64,000 bases of DNA. Origin: an uncultured Alphaproteobacteria bacterium. Its GTDB lineage: Bacteria; Pseudomonadota; Alphaproteobacteria; Rhizobiales; Aestuariivirgaceae. This document shows, in pieces, positions 51,476 to 59,860 of the stretch (position 1 is the first letter of the stretch; every line of letters starts with the position of its first letter). A program made the translations under genes and the position numbers. The stretch is taken from positions 372,001 to 436,000 of the forward strand of contig CAMFKI010000001.1 in the NCBI GenBank assembly GCA_945957365.1. Direction: 5' to 3'. Under the pieces are notes generated by a model that was not told where the DNA came from, did not search any database, and saw nothing but the letters and a program-made list of their open reading frames with translations.

Positions 51476-51781
51476 ATGAAGTCTGCGCTGGCCGTTCTTC
51501 TCCTGTCTTCTGCCTGCTGCGCCGCCGGACCCTCCTTCGCCGCCGAGGAACCGCCCTTCGACGACCCGATGTTCCGGCGGTGCGTGACCTGGCTGATGAC
51601 CGGCGAGCGCGGCGCCTTCATCGACAACCTGTGCCTCGAAGAATACGACCTTCCCTCCCCCGCCATGTTCATCTGCGCCCGAAAGGTCCGCCTCGGCTTC
51701 AAGTCCAAGACCGACCAGCAGGCCTGCGCGATCATCCTCGAGGAGGAGATCAAAAAGGTGAAGGCGGGCTATGTGAAATAG
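51476..51781 (+). CDS. Small secreted Cys-rich protein
   Basis: 101 residues from ATG 51476 (GTG 51473 directly before is possible) after GGGAGGA. Signal peptide KSALAVLLLSSACCAAGPSF, cleaved near SFA|AEE. The mature part has four Cys (RRCVTW, DNLCLEE, FICARK, QQACAII), spaced to allow two disulfides. Mostly helical. No family recognised. Confidence 0.65.
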   Translation: MKSALAVLLLSSACCAAGPSFAAEEPPFDDPMFRRCVTWLMTGERGAFIDNLCLEEYDLPSPAMFICARKVRLGFKSKTDQQACAIILEEEIKKVKAGYVK

Positions 51782-51882
51782 GCAGGACGGACCCTGAAAG
51801 ATCGTCCGGGACGCGACTGGCCCTCGTAGCAGATCCAGCGGCGCATCTTGCGAAGCGCATTCATGCTGACGCGGTACAATCC

Positions 51883-52884
51883 TCAACGGGCCGGCACACG
51901 AAACTCCGGCCGCAGATCATCCGCAAGCATCGTGCCATCGGGTCCCTTGATCTTGTAACAGGCCGGGTAAGGCGCATGACGGACGGCTTCGGCTTCGGGC
52001 GAACGCCATACATCTCCAAAGGAGCGGTGACGGACATTGCCCATCGCGGAATGCTCCTTCGCGATGTCACAACCGAGCACATCGAAGTTCGACGTCACGT
52101 TCACATGGGTCCACCCTGCCGAACATGCGCCACAGTCGAAACTTGCCTGGCCATGGAGCGACGCCTCGGGATCGACTCGCGCATCCCCCATGGCGCGGAG
52201 CTGCACCCGCAACGAGGGCAGGAAAAGATCCTGTGGAAACTGCTCGGCATAGTCCCTGAGCGTCATCCAGAAGCCGAGGGCCTCGTCCGGGCTCAGCAAC
52301 AGCTCCGGATGTTGCAGCGCGGATTGCGTGCGCTGGATGTTCAGGAAATGGAAACGCCGAATGTCAGGATAATACTGCTCGATGATGCGATGGGCATTGC
52401 CAAGATTTGCCCTGTGGACGACGCTCGCCAGCTGCACCTCGAGACTGGAGTTGCGCAGCCTTTCCAGCGCGGCGGTGACCCGGCCGGTCTTGCCGCGCGC
52501 AATATCGTTGATGGCGGGATCGGTCGAGTCGATCGATACCTGGATGATGAAGTTCTTTCGCGTCGTCACACGTTCGAGAGCAGCGATGAACCTTGCCGAG
52601 AGATTGACCCCGTTCGACAGGAGGCCCACCCGCATGCCACCTGTCGTGCAACGCCTGATCATCTCGAGAATTTGCGGATGGAGCGTCGGCTCGCCGCCCG
52701 CGAAGGTGATGTCGAAGACGCCCAGTTCGACGAACTCGTCCACCAGCGACAGGGCGCGCCTCTCATCCATGCGGATGCCGGAGAAGGGCTTGGCGTAACA
52801 ATAGGTGCAGTCGAGATTGCAATAATCCGTGACCCACATGCAGACGGTGAACGGCGCCCGCAGCAAGGCGCGCGCCGCGCTCAT
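51883..52884 (-). CDS. Radical SAM/SPASM-type peptide-modifying enzyme
   Basis: 333 residues. CNLDCTYCYAKP is the CxxxCxxC radical SAM cluster motif and FAGGEPTLHPQ the GGE motif. The C-terminal part has SPASM-like Cys (FDCGACSAGW, VLGCDIAKE, YPACYKIKG), which could hold an auxiliary cluster. PqqE, mycofactocin and other RiPP maturases share this plan. Its start overlaps the stop of the RRE protein gene by 4 bases, so the two are coupled. The substrate peptide is not identified; it could be encoded elsewhere or lie within the partner. Confidence 0.8.
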   Translation of the reverse strand: MSAARALLRAPFTVCMWVTDYCNLDCTYCYAKPFSGIRMDERRALSLVDEFVELGVFDITFAGGEPTLHPQILEMIRRCTTGGMRVGLLSNGVNLSARFIAALERVTTRKNFIIQVSIDSTDPAINDIARGKTGRVTAALERLRNSSLEVQLASVVHRANLGNAHRIIEQYYPDIRRFHFLNIQRTQSALQHPELLLSPDEALGFWMTLRDYAEQFPQDLFLPSLRVQLRAMGDARVDPEASLHGQASFDCGACSAGWTHVNVTSNFDVLGCDIAKEHSAMGNVRHRSFGDVWRSPEAEAVRHAPYPACYKIKGPDGTMLADDLRPEFRVPAR

Positions 52885-53414
52885 GACACTGTCCAGAGGC
52901 CCGCTGCGCGCAAGGCCGAGACGAAGGCGGTGACCTCATCACGGGTGAACCCCCTTGCCCTGTCAGCGGAGATCCTGCCGCTCGTCACCTGGGACCGCAA
53001 CTGCTCGAAGAGATCCGCTCCGCTGGCGTTGAGTTTGTAGACCCTGTCACTCTGCGGTTCGAACAGGATGGCGCCAAACTCCTCGCGGCGGAGAATGGCG
53101 GATCGCATGGGATCTTCGGCCTTGCTCAAGAGGCCATTGCCTGCCGCCTTGGTGTGGTTCTGTATCCAGGTGTTCGAGAGCCATTTCCACGACCAGTCAC
53201 TGGGCCGTGCCTGCGCCACCCCAGAGTCACTCGTGAAGACCTGGCTTTCGACAGTGGCCCTGAGCGCCAACCCACCAGCCACGTCCTGCTGAAGTTCGGA
53301 ATGACGCTTGAGATAGGTCTCATGACCCTTCCCAGCGGGGAACTCCTGGTTCAGCGAATACATGTAGAGCTCCACGCTAGGCGGTTCGCGCCGGGACGTT
53401 GCCTTTTCAGTCAT
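52881..53414 (-). CDS. PqqD-like RiPP recognition element protein with tryptophan-rich N-terminal segment
   Basis: 177 residues from ATG 53414, with AGGA 7 bases upstream. Residues about 100-177 resemble the PqqD/RRE winged helix: SAILRREEFGAILFEPQSD, then VYKLNASGADLFEQL and a C-terminal FVSALRAAGLW. PqqD-like domains bind leader peptides and present them to radical SAM enzymes. Residues 1-95 are unlike PqqD and contain DWSWKWLSNTWIQNH, with four Trp in 13 residues (about 73-85). This could be an extra domain or a fused precursor; the second is speculation. It is coupled to the radical SAM gene. Confidence 0.65.
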   Translation of the reverse strand: MTEKATSRREPPSVELYMYSLNQEFPAGKGHETYLKRHSELQQDVAGGLALRATVESQVFTSDSGVAQARPSDWSWKWLSNTWIQNHTKAAGNGLLSKAEDPMRSAILRREEFGAILFEPQSDRVYKLNASGADLFEQLRSQVTSGRISADRARGFTRDEVTAFVSALRAAGLWTVS

Positions 53415-53474
53415 GGGGTCGTCCTGTTGGTCGGTGGCTTAGGAGCCTTTAAGGGCACCGTTCTATATTGGAAA

Positions 53475-53480
53475 ATTATA
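53475..53480 (-). promoter_or_regulatory. Possible -10 of the RRE/radical SAM operon
   Basis: TATAAT on the minus strand (53480-53475), about 60 bases upstream of the RRE gene start, within an AT-rich stretch. No convincing -35 at 16-18 bases was found, so the promoter may be activator-dependent or misassigned. Confidence 0.35.
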
Positions 53481-53588
53481 CTCCCTAAGGTAGCATATCC
53501 TGTGAAGACGGCAACACATCACTGAAAATATGAGCGGGTATCTTGGCCCGGGTCTGCGCCGCTTCCCCTGCCCCTCAAACTTAAAGAC

Positions 53589-53606
53589 GCCGGGACGGGC
53601 CCCGGC
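53589..53606 (-). terminator. Possible terminator after acoC
   Basis: GCCGGG (53589-53594), loop ACGGGC, CCCGGC (53601-53606), followed on the minus strand by GTCTTTAAGTTTG. A 6-bp GC stem with a broken T-tract, 35 bases beyond the acoC stop. Confidence 0.45.
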
Positions 53607-53640
53607 CATCGAGTGGATTTCGCGGCACGGTGAACAGCGA

Positions 53641-54753
53641 TCAGCCGCCGATGTGCTGCTTGATCAGCGCGTTCACGTCGCTGGCCCTTTCCATGTAGAC
53701 CATGTGGCCGGCGTCATCGAAGACGACGACTTTGGCCCCCGGCAGATTCTGGGCGTGTGTGGCAGGAATGATCTCGTCCTGCCTGCCCCAGATGACGAGC
53801 GTCGGCGGTGCTTCGCCGGCGGCGAGCCTGGCCCCCGGCTGGTCCTGCTGGACCTGGCCCCCGAAGAGGGCCGCCGCGAGGTCCTTCAGCAGCGGTTCGA
53901 CGCCGTCGAGGCGCTTGTATTTGAGAACGTCATCGACGAGCTGACGGCTGACCAGGCTCTTGTCGGCGAAGAGCTGCTCCAGCACCGGCTTCAGGTCCTT
54001 GCGGCCCTGCGCTGCGACGAAGGCATCGACATAGCCGCCGATTTCCCTGCCGAGGCCCGCCGGGCAGATGAGCGTGAGCGAGTCCACCTTGTCCGGATCG
54101 TCCGCCGCCATGTGCATGGCAATGGCGCCGCCCATGGAGTGGCCGACCAGATGCGCGCTGTCGATCCCGACTGTCGCCATGAATTCCGACAGGGCGGCGG
54201 TCATGGTGTCGAGGCCCGGATTGTCGAGCCTCTTGGTGGACTGGCCGTGGCCCGGAAGGTCGAGCGCGTAGACGGTCGCGGCCTCGCCCAGCACATCGAT
54301 GTTGAAAAGCCAGCCATCGAGATCGCCGCCGAAACCGTGTATCAGCACCACGGTATCATCACCCGCGCCACGCTTCGCATAGCGCAGCGTGCCGGCAGAC
54401 GTTTCGATGAACTCGTACTTCGGCCCCTGCTCTTCCGCGTCATCCTCCGCCGACGGCGTCACGTAGGCGGCGACGAACTGGTCGATCTCCTCCTCCGGCA
54501 CCGAGGGGTCGGCGATGACGCCGAGGAGCGACTTCACCGGATAGACGGTATCCGGCTCGCCCACACGACGGCGCAGCACGCCGCCGTCGTGGGCCTCCAC
54601 GGCACCGGCGATCTTGTCGGTCTCGACCTCGAGGATGGCGTCTCCCGGGTTGATCCGGGAACCGTCTTCCATGAGCCAGCCCGTCACCTTCCCCTCCTTC
54701 ATGGAGAGACCCCATTTGGGCATGACGATCGGTACGATGCGCTGGTCACTCAT
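53641..54753 (-). CDS. acoC: Acetoin dehydrogenase E2 (lipoyl acetyltransferase with alpha/beta-hydrolase domain)
   Basis: 370 residues from ATG 54753. Residues 1-80 are a lipoyl domain with Lys in EVETDKIAGAVEA. Residues about 115-370 are an alpha/beta hydrolase with VVLIHGFGGDLDGW and nucleophile elbow LVGHSMGGA. This fusion is the normal AcoC plan and differs from pyruvate dehydrogenase E2. It transfers the acetyl group from acetoin cleavage to CoA. Last gene of acoXABC; an E3 gene (acoL) is not adjacent, so E3 is presumably shared with other complexes. Confidence 0.93.
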   Translation of the reverse strand: MSDQRIVPIVMPKWGLSMKEGKVTGWLMEDGSRINPGDAILEVETDKIAGAVEAHDGGVLRRRVGEPDTVYPVKSLLGVIADPSVPEEEIDQFVAAYVTPSAEDDAEEQGPKYEFIETSAGTLRYAKRGAGDDTVVLIHGFGGDLDGWLFNIDVLGEAATVYALDLPGHGQSTKRLDNPGLDTMTAALSEFMATVGIDSAHLVGHSMGGAIAMHMAADDPDKVDSLTLICPAGLGREIGGYVDAFVAAQGRKDLKPVLEQLFADKSLVSRQLVDDVLKYKRLDGVEPLLKDLAAALFGGQVQQDQPGARLAAGEAPPTLVIWGRQDEIIPATHAQNLPGAKVVVFDDAGHMVYMERASDVNALIKQHIGG

Positions 54754-54778
54754 TTCTTTGTCCTCACTTCCATCACGT

Positions 54779-55786
54779 TCAGTGGGAGCGCGACCGCGCC
54801 ACCGCCTTGGCGATGGCATCGGCCGAGGGGATGTAGAGGTCTTCGAGCACCGGTGAGAACGGCACCGGGGTATGCGGCGCGGTCACCATCTGGATCGGGC
54901 CTTTCAGAGCCTTGAAGCACTCCTGGGTGATCATCGCGGACACGTCCGCCGCGATGGAGCAACGCGGATGGGCCTCGTCGACGCAGACCACGTGTCCCGT
55001 GCGTTCGGCCGAGTCGATCACCGTGTCCCAGTCGATGGGTGACAGCGTGCGAAGATCGATGACCTCGCACTCGACACCCTGCTTGGCCAGCGCCGCCGCG
55101 GCATCCATGGCGCGATGGACCATCATGCCATAGGTGATGATCGTTGCGTGCTTGCCGTCGCGCACGATATTGGCCTCGCCGAAGGGGATGGCATAAGACT
55201 CTGCAGGCACGTCCGCCTCGGCGCCATAGAGGTTCTTGTGCTCGCAGAAGATCACCGGATCGTTGTCACGGATCGACTGGATCAACAGGCCCTTGGCGTC
55301 ATAGGCGTTGGAGGGGCACACGACCTTGAGGCCGGGGATGTGGGTGAACAGCGGGGTGAGCATCTGGCTGTGCTGGGCGGCGGCGCGGAAGCCTGCCCCC
55401 ACCATGGCGCGGATCACCACCGGCGTTTCCGCCTTGCCGCCGAACATGTAGCGGAACTTTGCAGCCTGGTTGAAGATCTGGTCGAAGCAGACGCCCATGA
55501 AGTCGAGGAACATCAGTTCCGCGACGGGGCGCATGCCGCAGGCGGCGGCCCCGACAGCGGCGCCGATATAGGCCGATTCAGAGAGCGGCGTGTCGAGCAA
55601 CCGCCCCGGATGCTTTGCGTTGAGCCCCTTGGTGACACCGAGGACACCGCCCCAGGCATCGATCTCGCCCATGCCGCCGGCGCCGCCGACGATGTCTTCA
55701 CCCATGATGAAGACGGACGGATCACGGGCCATTTCCTGGTCGAGCGCCTCGTTGATTGCCTGGCGCATGCTGATCTTGCGTGCCAT
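54779..55786 (-). CDS. acoB: Acetoin dehydrogenase E1 beta subunit
   Basis: 335 residues. MRQAINEALDQEMARDPSVF near the start and DLRTLSPIDWDTVIDSAERT near 240 are E1-beta signatures. With AcoA it forms the ThDP-dependent E1 that splits acetoin into acetaldehyde and a hydroxyethyl group. A PDH or branched-chain E1 beta would look similar; the acoX and fused acoC neighbours decide the assignment. Gaps of 19 and 25 bases to its neighbours. Confidence 0.92.
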   Translation of the reverse strand: MARKISMRQAINEALDQEMARDPSVFIMGEDIVGGAGGMGEIDAWGGVLGVTKGLNAKHPGRLLDTPLSESAYIGAAVGAAACGMRPVAELMFLDFMGVCFDQIFNQAAKFRYMFGGKAETPVVIRAMVGAGFRAAAQHSQMLTPLFTHIPGLKVVCPSNAYDAKGLLIQSIRDNDPVIFCEHKNLYGAEADVPAESYAIPFGEANIVRDGKHATIITYGMMVHRAMDAAAALAKQGVECEVIDLRTLSPIDWDTVIDSAERTGHVVCVDEAHPRCSIAADVSAMITQECFKALKGPIQMVTAPHTPVPFSPVLEDLYIPSADAIAKAVARSRSH

Positions 55787-55805
55787 TCGTTCTCTCTCCC
55801 TGCGC

Positions 55806-56807
55806 TCAGTAGTTCACATAGACGTCGGTGGTGAGGTCCCGGGCGGTCGGCAGCGGCGCTGCCTTGGCGAAGACCACGGCTTCCTCGATTTCCGCACCGA
55901 TGTCCCGGTCGATCGCCGCAAGTTCGGCGCGCTGGATGACGCCCGCCTCCACCACGCGCTCCGAGAACAGCTTGAGGCAATCCTTGTTGGCGCGGATGTC
56001 GTCGATCTCGCCCTTGCCGCGATAGGTCTGCTGGTCGCCCTCGAAGTGGCCGTACATGCGGATCATCTTGCATTCGAGCAGTGCCGGGCCGCCGCCCTCG
56101 CGCGCCCGCCTGATGATCTCGCCCGCCGCTTCATAGACAGCGAAGAAGTCGAGCCCATCCACGGTGACGCCCGGCAGGCCGAAGCCCGCGGCGCGATCGA
56201 CGAAGGAATCCACGGCCACCGCATAGTCGCGCGAGGTGGACTCGGCATAGCCGTTGTTTTCCACGACGAAGATGGCCGGCAGGTTCCAGACTGCGGCGAG
56301 GTTCAGGCTCTCGAGGAAGGTGCCTTGGTTGGAGCCGCCGTCGCCGACGAAGGAAATGGCGACGCCGCCATCGCCGCGGAACTTGGCTGCAAGCGCAGCG
56401 CCACAGACCAACGGCGCCCCGGCCCCGAGAATGCCGTTGGCGCCCATCATGCCCTTGGAGAGATCGGCGATGTGCATCGATCCGCCCTTGCCGCGGCAGG
56501 ACCCGGACACCTTTCCGTAGATTTCCGCCATCATGCCCTTGGGGTCCACCCCCTTCCCGATGCAATGACCGTGGCCGCGATGGGTGGAGGCAATGCGGTC
56601 CTTCTCGTTGAGATGCATCATGATGCCCGTGCCGGCGGCTTCCTCACCGGCATAGAGATGGACGAAACCCGGAATGTCGCCCTTGGCGAACTCGGCATGA
56701 AGTCTCTCCTCGAAGTCACGGATCGTCCTCATGGTGCGGTAGGCCTCAAGCAGACCCTGCTTGTCGAGCGGGAATATCCCGGCCGTGCTGTTCGGCGCAG
56801 TCATCAT
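55806..56807 (-). CDS. acoA: Acetoin dehydrogenase E1 alpha subunit
   Basis: 333 residues. ThDP-binding motif begins VGDGGSNQGTFLESLNLAA and ends at VVENNGYAES; GANGILGAGAPLVCGAALA is conserved. Two adjacent ATG codons (56807 and 56804) could start it; the first overlaps the acoX stop. Functions with AcoB in acetoin cleavage. Confidence 0.92.
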   Translation of the reverse strand: MMTAPNSTAGIFPLDKQGLLEAYRTMRTIRDFEERLHAEFAKGDIPGFVHLYAGEEAAGTGIMMHLNEKDRIASTHRGHGHCIGKGVDPKGMMAEIYGKVSGSCRGKGGSMHIADLSKGMMGANGILGAGAPLVCGAALAAKFRGDGGVAISFVGDGGSNQGTFLESLNLAAVWNLPAIFVVENNGYAESTSRDYAVAVDSFVDRAAGFGLPGVTVDGLDFFAVYEAAGEIIRRAREGGGPALLECKMIRMYGHFEGDQQTYRGKGEIDDIRANKDCLKLFSERVVEAGVIQRAELAAIDRDIGAEIEEAVVFAKAAPLPTARDLTTDVYVNY

Positions 56808-57850
56808 TGTCCTCCCATGTCGGTTTTCTGGTGTGGCGTCATTCTCATCAGACCGTGGCGCGCCGCATATTGCATGCAGCCCGATACGTTCACGGTGCTG
56901 AAGGCGTTGGGCACGAGTTCGATGGTCACATCATCGTCGCGCGTGAAGGAAAGCTCGCGCTCACCGTCGAGCGCGATCGAACCGTCGGTGATCGACGGGC
57001 GGTAGGTGTGGCTGGGCTGCATCGGCGCGTAGTCGCGGATGCCGATGCCACGCATGTAACCAGGCGCGATGGGCGTATCGAGAAGGATGTTGGCCTCGGC
57101 CTCCGGCACCAGCCGCACGTGAAGCCCGTGCGGGTCGAGGCGGGTCACCGGAGACAGCAGACCGGCGATGGCCGACATGCCAATCACTTCGGGATCGGCG
57201 AAAGTCACGAAGAGTTCGCGGAAGGTTTCGGTTCGCCACAAGGCGCGTGCCCCGATGTAACGTTCGGTGACCACGGCAACGTCGACCAGCGCAATTTCCT
57301 CATGGCCATTGATGCGCACCACGATCTTCTTGTTGGCCAGAAAGGCATCGGATGGCGGAACCTTGCGCGTCACAGCCAGGCCGACGGCAAGGCCGGTGAC
57401 GGTGGGCTCGCGATGTTCCGGAAAGGCATTGTTGGTGCCGGTGGAGACACCGGCGATGGGCACGCCGCCACAAGCAGTCACCACGGCGCGGTGGGTGCCG
57501 TCGCCGCCCAGCACCACGATGGCGGCAACGCCCCTTTCCTTCATCAGGCGGGCTGCCTTCAGCGTATCATCCACCGTTCCGGAAATCTTGTAGTCGAGGT
57601 ACTCGACCTTTGGGAAATGCGTGAGACCCTGGTTCTCCGCCCGGTCGATGCCGCGGCGGACATGGTGCCGGATGCCGCCGTTCTCCGGCATCATCCAGAC
57701 ATGGTCGACCCCGCAGGCCTTCACGCAGGACAGGATGCGCAGCACGATGTTGGCGCGGTCGGTGATCTGCAAGGCGGTCGCATTGGCGATGACCCGGCGG
57801 ATGTCACGCGCGGAGACAGGATTGGCGATGATGCCAATGGCGCTTCCCAT
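56804..57850 (-). CDS. acoX: AcoX, NAD kinase-like protein of the acetoin operon
   Basis: 348 residues from ATG 57850 with AGGGA upstream. The N-terminal half is of the ATP-NAD kinase fold: VVLGGDGTHRAVVTACGGVP with the GGDGT motif, followed by AGVSTGTNNAFPE. AcoX is typically the first gene of Gram-negative aco operons and is not required for acetoin dehydrogenase activity; its role is unknown. It follows the predicted sigma-54 promoter directly. Confidence 0.9.
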   Translation of the reverse strand: MGSAIGIIANPVSARDIRRVIANATALQITDRANIVLRILSCVKACGVDHVWMMPENGGIRHHVRRGIDRAENQGLTHFPKVEYLDYKISGTVDDTLKAARLMKERGVAAIVVLGGDGTHRAVVTACGGVPIAGVSTGTNNAFPEHREPTVTGLAVGLAVTRKVPPSDAFLANKKIVVRINGHEEIALVDVAVVTERYIGARALWRTETFRELFVTFADPEVIGMSAIAGLLSPVTRLDPHGLHVRLVPEAEANILLDTPIAPGYMRGIGIRDYAPMQPSHTYRPSITDGSIALDGERELSFTRDDDVTIELVPNAFSTVNVSGCMQYAARHGLMRMTPHQKTDMGGQ

Positions 57851-57888
57851 TCGTTCCCTGATGTTCTTGTTGTAGTGAGGAAGGGCTC

Positions 57889-57904
57889 AGCAAGCCATGT
57901 GCCA
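57889..57904 (-). promoter_or_regulatory. Sigma-54 (-24/-12) promoter of acoXABC
   Basis: Minus strand TGGCACATGGCTTGCT gives GG-N10-GC exactly and matches TGGCAC-N5-TTGC. It lies 39-54 bases upstream of the acoX ATG, with transcription start expected near 57877. AcoR is a sigma-54 activator, so the pairing is as expected. Confidence 0.85.
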
Positions 57905-57909
57905 TATGG

Positions 57910-57925
57910 AATGTGAATTCACATT
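57910..57925. promoter_or_regulatory. 16-bp perfect palindrome just upstream of the sigma-54 promoter
   Basis: AATGTGAATTCACATT is its own reverse complement. It sits 5 bases upstream of the -24 element. TGTGA and TCACA half-sites are there but only 2 bases apart, not the 6 of a Crp site. Possibly bound by a repressor or accessory factor; inference. Confidence 0.45.
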
Positions 57926-57990
57926 TTCGTCTTTTCGAGAAGAGCAGCGCAGCAATTCGTTGTGCAGGCGCGAGAGGCCGATGCAGCGGG

Positions 57991-58018
57991 TGTGGCGCTG
58001 AGCGCCACAGGTGTGGCG
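57991..58018. promoter_or_regulatory. Probable AcoR upstream activating sites
   Basis: TGTGGCGC (57991-57998), spacer TGA, GCGCCACA (58002-58009): a perfect 8-bp inverted repeat, followed by a third TGTGGCG (58012-58018). It lies 90-130 bases upstream of the sigma-54 promoter, the usual distance for an enhancer-binding protein, between the end of acoR and acoX. Confidence 0.65.
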
Positions 58019-58024
58019 TTCGCG

Positions 58025-59860
58025 TCAGAAACCCCGTGGGGGCAGCGCCACACCATGGCGCCGCATCCGGCGGTGAAGCGTGGTGCGATCGATGCCGAGC
58101 TGGCGGGCTGCGGCGGAAACATTCCACTGGGCCTTGCGCAGGGCGTCCATGAGGGCCGCGCTCTCGCGGTTGCCACCCTCGGCTGATGGCGCAGCCGTGA
58201 CTCCGATGCGGGGCTTTTGAAAGACCTGCTCCGGCAGATCTTCGGCCTCGATCGTTGGCCCGCTGGCCACCGCACGGGCGAAGTCAAGAACATTGACCAA
58301 TTCACGGATGTTGCCCGGCCAAGGATAAATGGCCATTACGTCGAGCGCGGCTGCCGAAAGCACGAGCGGCGTGTCGCCAGGGGCCCTGCGGGAGAGAAGC
58401 TGCGACACGATCCAGCCCAGATCGGAGCGTTCCCGCAGCGGCGGCAGTGCAATGGTTGCGCCGTTCAGACGGAAATAGAGGTCTTCGCGGAATCGTCCGG
58501 CACGGACCAGTGCAAGGAGGTCCTGGTGGGTGGCGGCGATCACCCGCATGTCCACGGCGACCGGACGCGATCCGCCGACCGGAGTCACCTCGCGCTCTGC
58601 CAGCACGCGCAGCAGACGTGTCTGCGAGGTCAACGGCATGTCGCCAATCTCGTCGAGGAACAGCGTGCCACCATGGGCCTCACGGATCAGGCCCCCCTTG
58701 CCCTTCGTGGAAGCGCCGGTGAAGGAATGGCTCTCGTAGCCGAAGAGTTCGCTTTCGATGAGACTGTCCGGCAGCGCCGCGCAATTCACCGGGATGAACG
58801 GCCCCTGGGCGCGGGCGCTGGCCTGGTGGATGGCCTTGGCGAGGAATTCCTTGCCCGTGCCCGTCTCGCCGCTGACGAGGATCGACATGTTGGTATTGAT
58901 GAGGCGGGAGAGCTTGCGCAGATTGCGCTGGACCGAAGGCTCCTCACCCGCGACCGCCTTGAGCGGCGCTGGAAGCTTGCACTCCTCATGTGCAGGCGGC
59001 GTGTGGCGCACGCGGATCGTCGCTGGCGGCACGACCTGGATGAACAGGCTGCGGCCCGACGCCGTCAGCCGGATGACGTTACGCTCGATGGCCTGCGGGG
59101 CTGCGAAGCGCGTGAGGCTGTCGATCTCGCAATCGAAGAAGTCGGAGAAGGGCCGTCCCAGCGCCCGGGTGGCGCCGCGCCATCCGGTGTGAAGCTCCTC
59201 GGCCAGAAGGGTCCGCGCGTGCTGGTTGAAGCCGGTGATGCGGCCCGAGGAATCGAGGACCAGCACGTATTCGATGTCGACCTCGGCCAGCGCCTGGTTG
59301 GAGGTGAGCTTGACGATCCAGCCGCGCGAGGACGAGCGGATGAGGTTGGCCGTCTCGATGCGGTGGGCGAAACTCTTGACGATCTGCAGCGCCAGGAATT
59401 GGCTCGACTTGTCCTTGGGTGAGTGGAGCGTGGAAATGTCGAGCGCTGCCGAGAGGTTTCCCACCGGATCGAAGATCGGCGCCACCGTGCAGCTGTTGGG
59501 GATGTGGGTGGCGTCGAAATGATCGGTCAGATGCACGGTCAGCGCCTCGCCGGTGGCGATGCAGGTGCCCACCCCATTGGTGCCGGCGCGCGCCTCGTTC
59601 CAGTCGGCGCCCAGGTAGATGCCGGCACGGCGCAGCTCGTCGGTTACCGCTTCGTCGCCGATGTAGTCGACGGTGATGCCCTGGTTGTCGGTGAGCAACA
59701 GCGCATAGCCCAGCCCCGCCACCTGGCGGTAAAGTGCCTCGACGCCGAAGCGGGCGGTACGCAGCAACTCTTCCATGGCGTCGCGATGCTCGCGCAGTTC
59801 GCGGTCGTCCACGATGACGGCAGGCCGAAGCACTGTGGGGTCGAGCCGGTGGTCGCCCAC
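58025..59860 (-). CDS. acoR: Sigma-54-dependent acetoin catabolism activator AcoR
   Basis: At least 611 residues from GTG 59860. N-terminal GAF-type sensor (about 40-190), PAS-like part (about 205-265), AAA+ domain with Walker A SGETGTGKEF, Walker B GGTLFLDEIGD, and a C-terminal Fis HTH (NVSAAARQLGIDRTTLHRRM). The sigma-54 contact loop reads HSFTGA instead of GAFTGA. The family-like N-terminus continues upstream in frame for 34 codons (including NSWLRC) to an ATC codon at 59962-59960, 9 bases after AGGAG, with no ATG, GTG or TTG in that stretch; the true start may be this ATC. Confidence 0.92.
   Translation of the reverse strand: MGDHRLDPTVLRPAVIVDDRELREHRDAMEELLRTARFGVEALYRQVAGLGYALLLTDNQGITVDYIGDEAVTDELRRAGIYLGADWNEARAGTNGVGTCIATGEALTVHLTDHFDATHIPNSCTVAPIFDPVGNLSAALDISTLHSPKDKSSQFLALQIVKSFAHRIETANLIRSSSRGWIVKLTSNQALAEVDIEYVLVLDSSGRITGFNQHARTLLAEELHTGWRGATRALGRPFSDFFDCEIDSLTRFAAPQAIERNVIRLTASGRSLFIQVVPPATIRVRHTPPAHEECKLPAPLKAVAGEEPSVQRNLRKLSRLINTNMSILVSGETGTGKEFLAKAIHQASARAQGPFIPVNCAALPDSLIESELFGYESHSFTGASTKGKGGLIREAHGGTLFLDEIGDMPLTSQTRLLRVLAEREVTPVGGSRPVAVDMRVIAATHQDLLALVRAGRFREDLYFRLNGATIALPPLRERSDLGWIVSQLLSRRAPGDTPLVLSAAALDVMAIYPWPGNIRELVNVLDFARAVASGPTIEAEDLPEQVFQKPRIGVTAAPSAEGGNRESAALMDALRKAQWNVSAAARQLGIDRTTLHRRMRRHGVALPPRGF

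Noticed and set aside
57912..57923. Crp/Fnr site TGTGAATTCACA
   Set aside because: The half-sites are 2 bases apart instead of 6, so it is not a standard Crp site; kept only as an unassigned palindrome.
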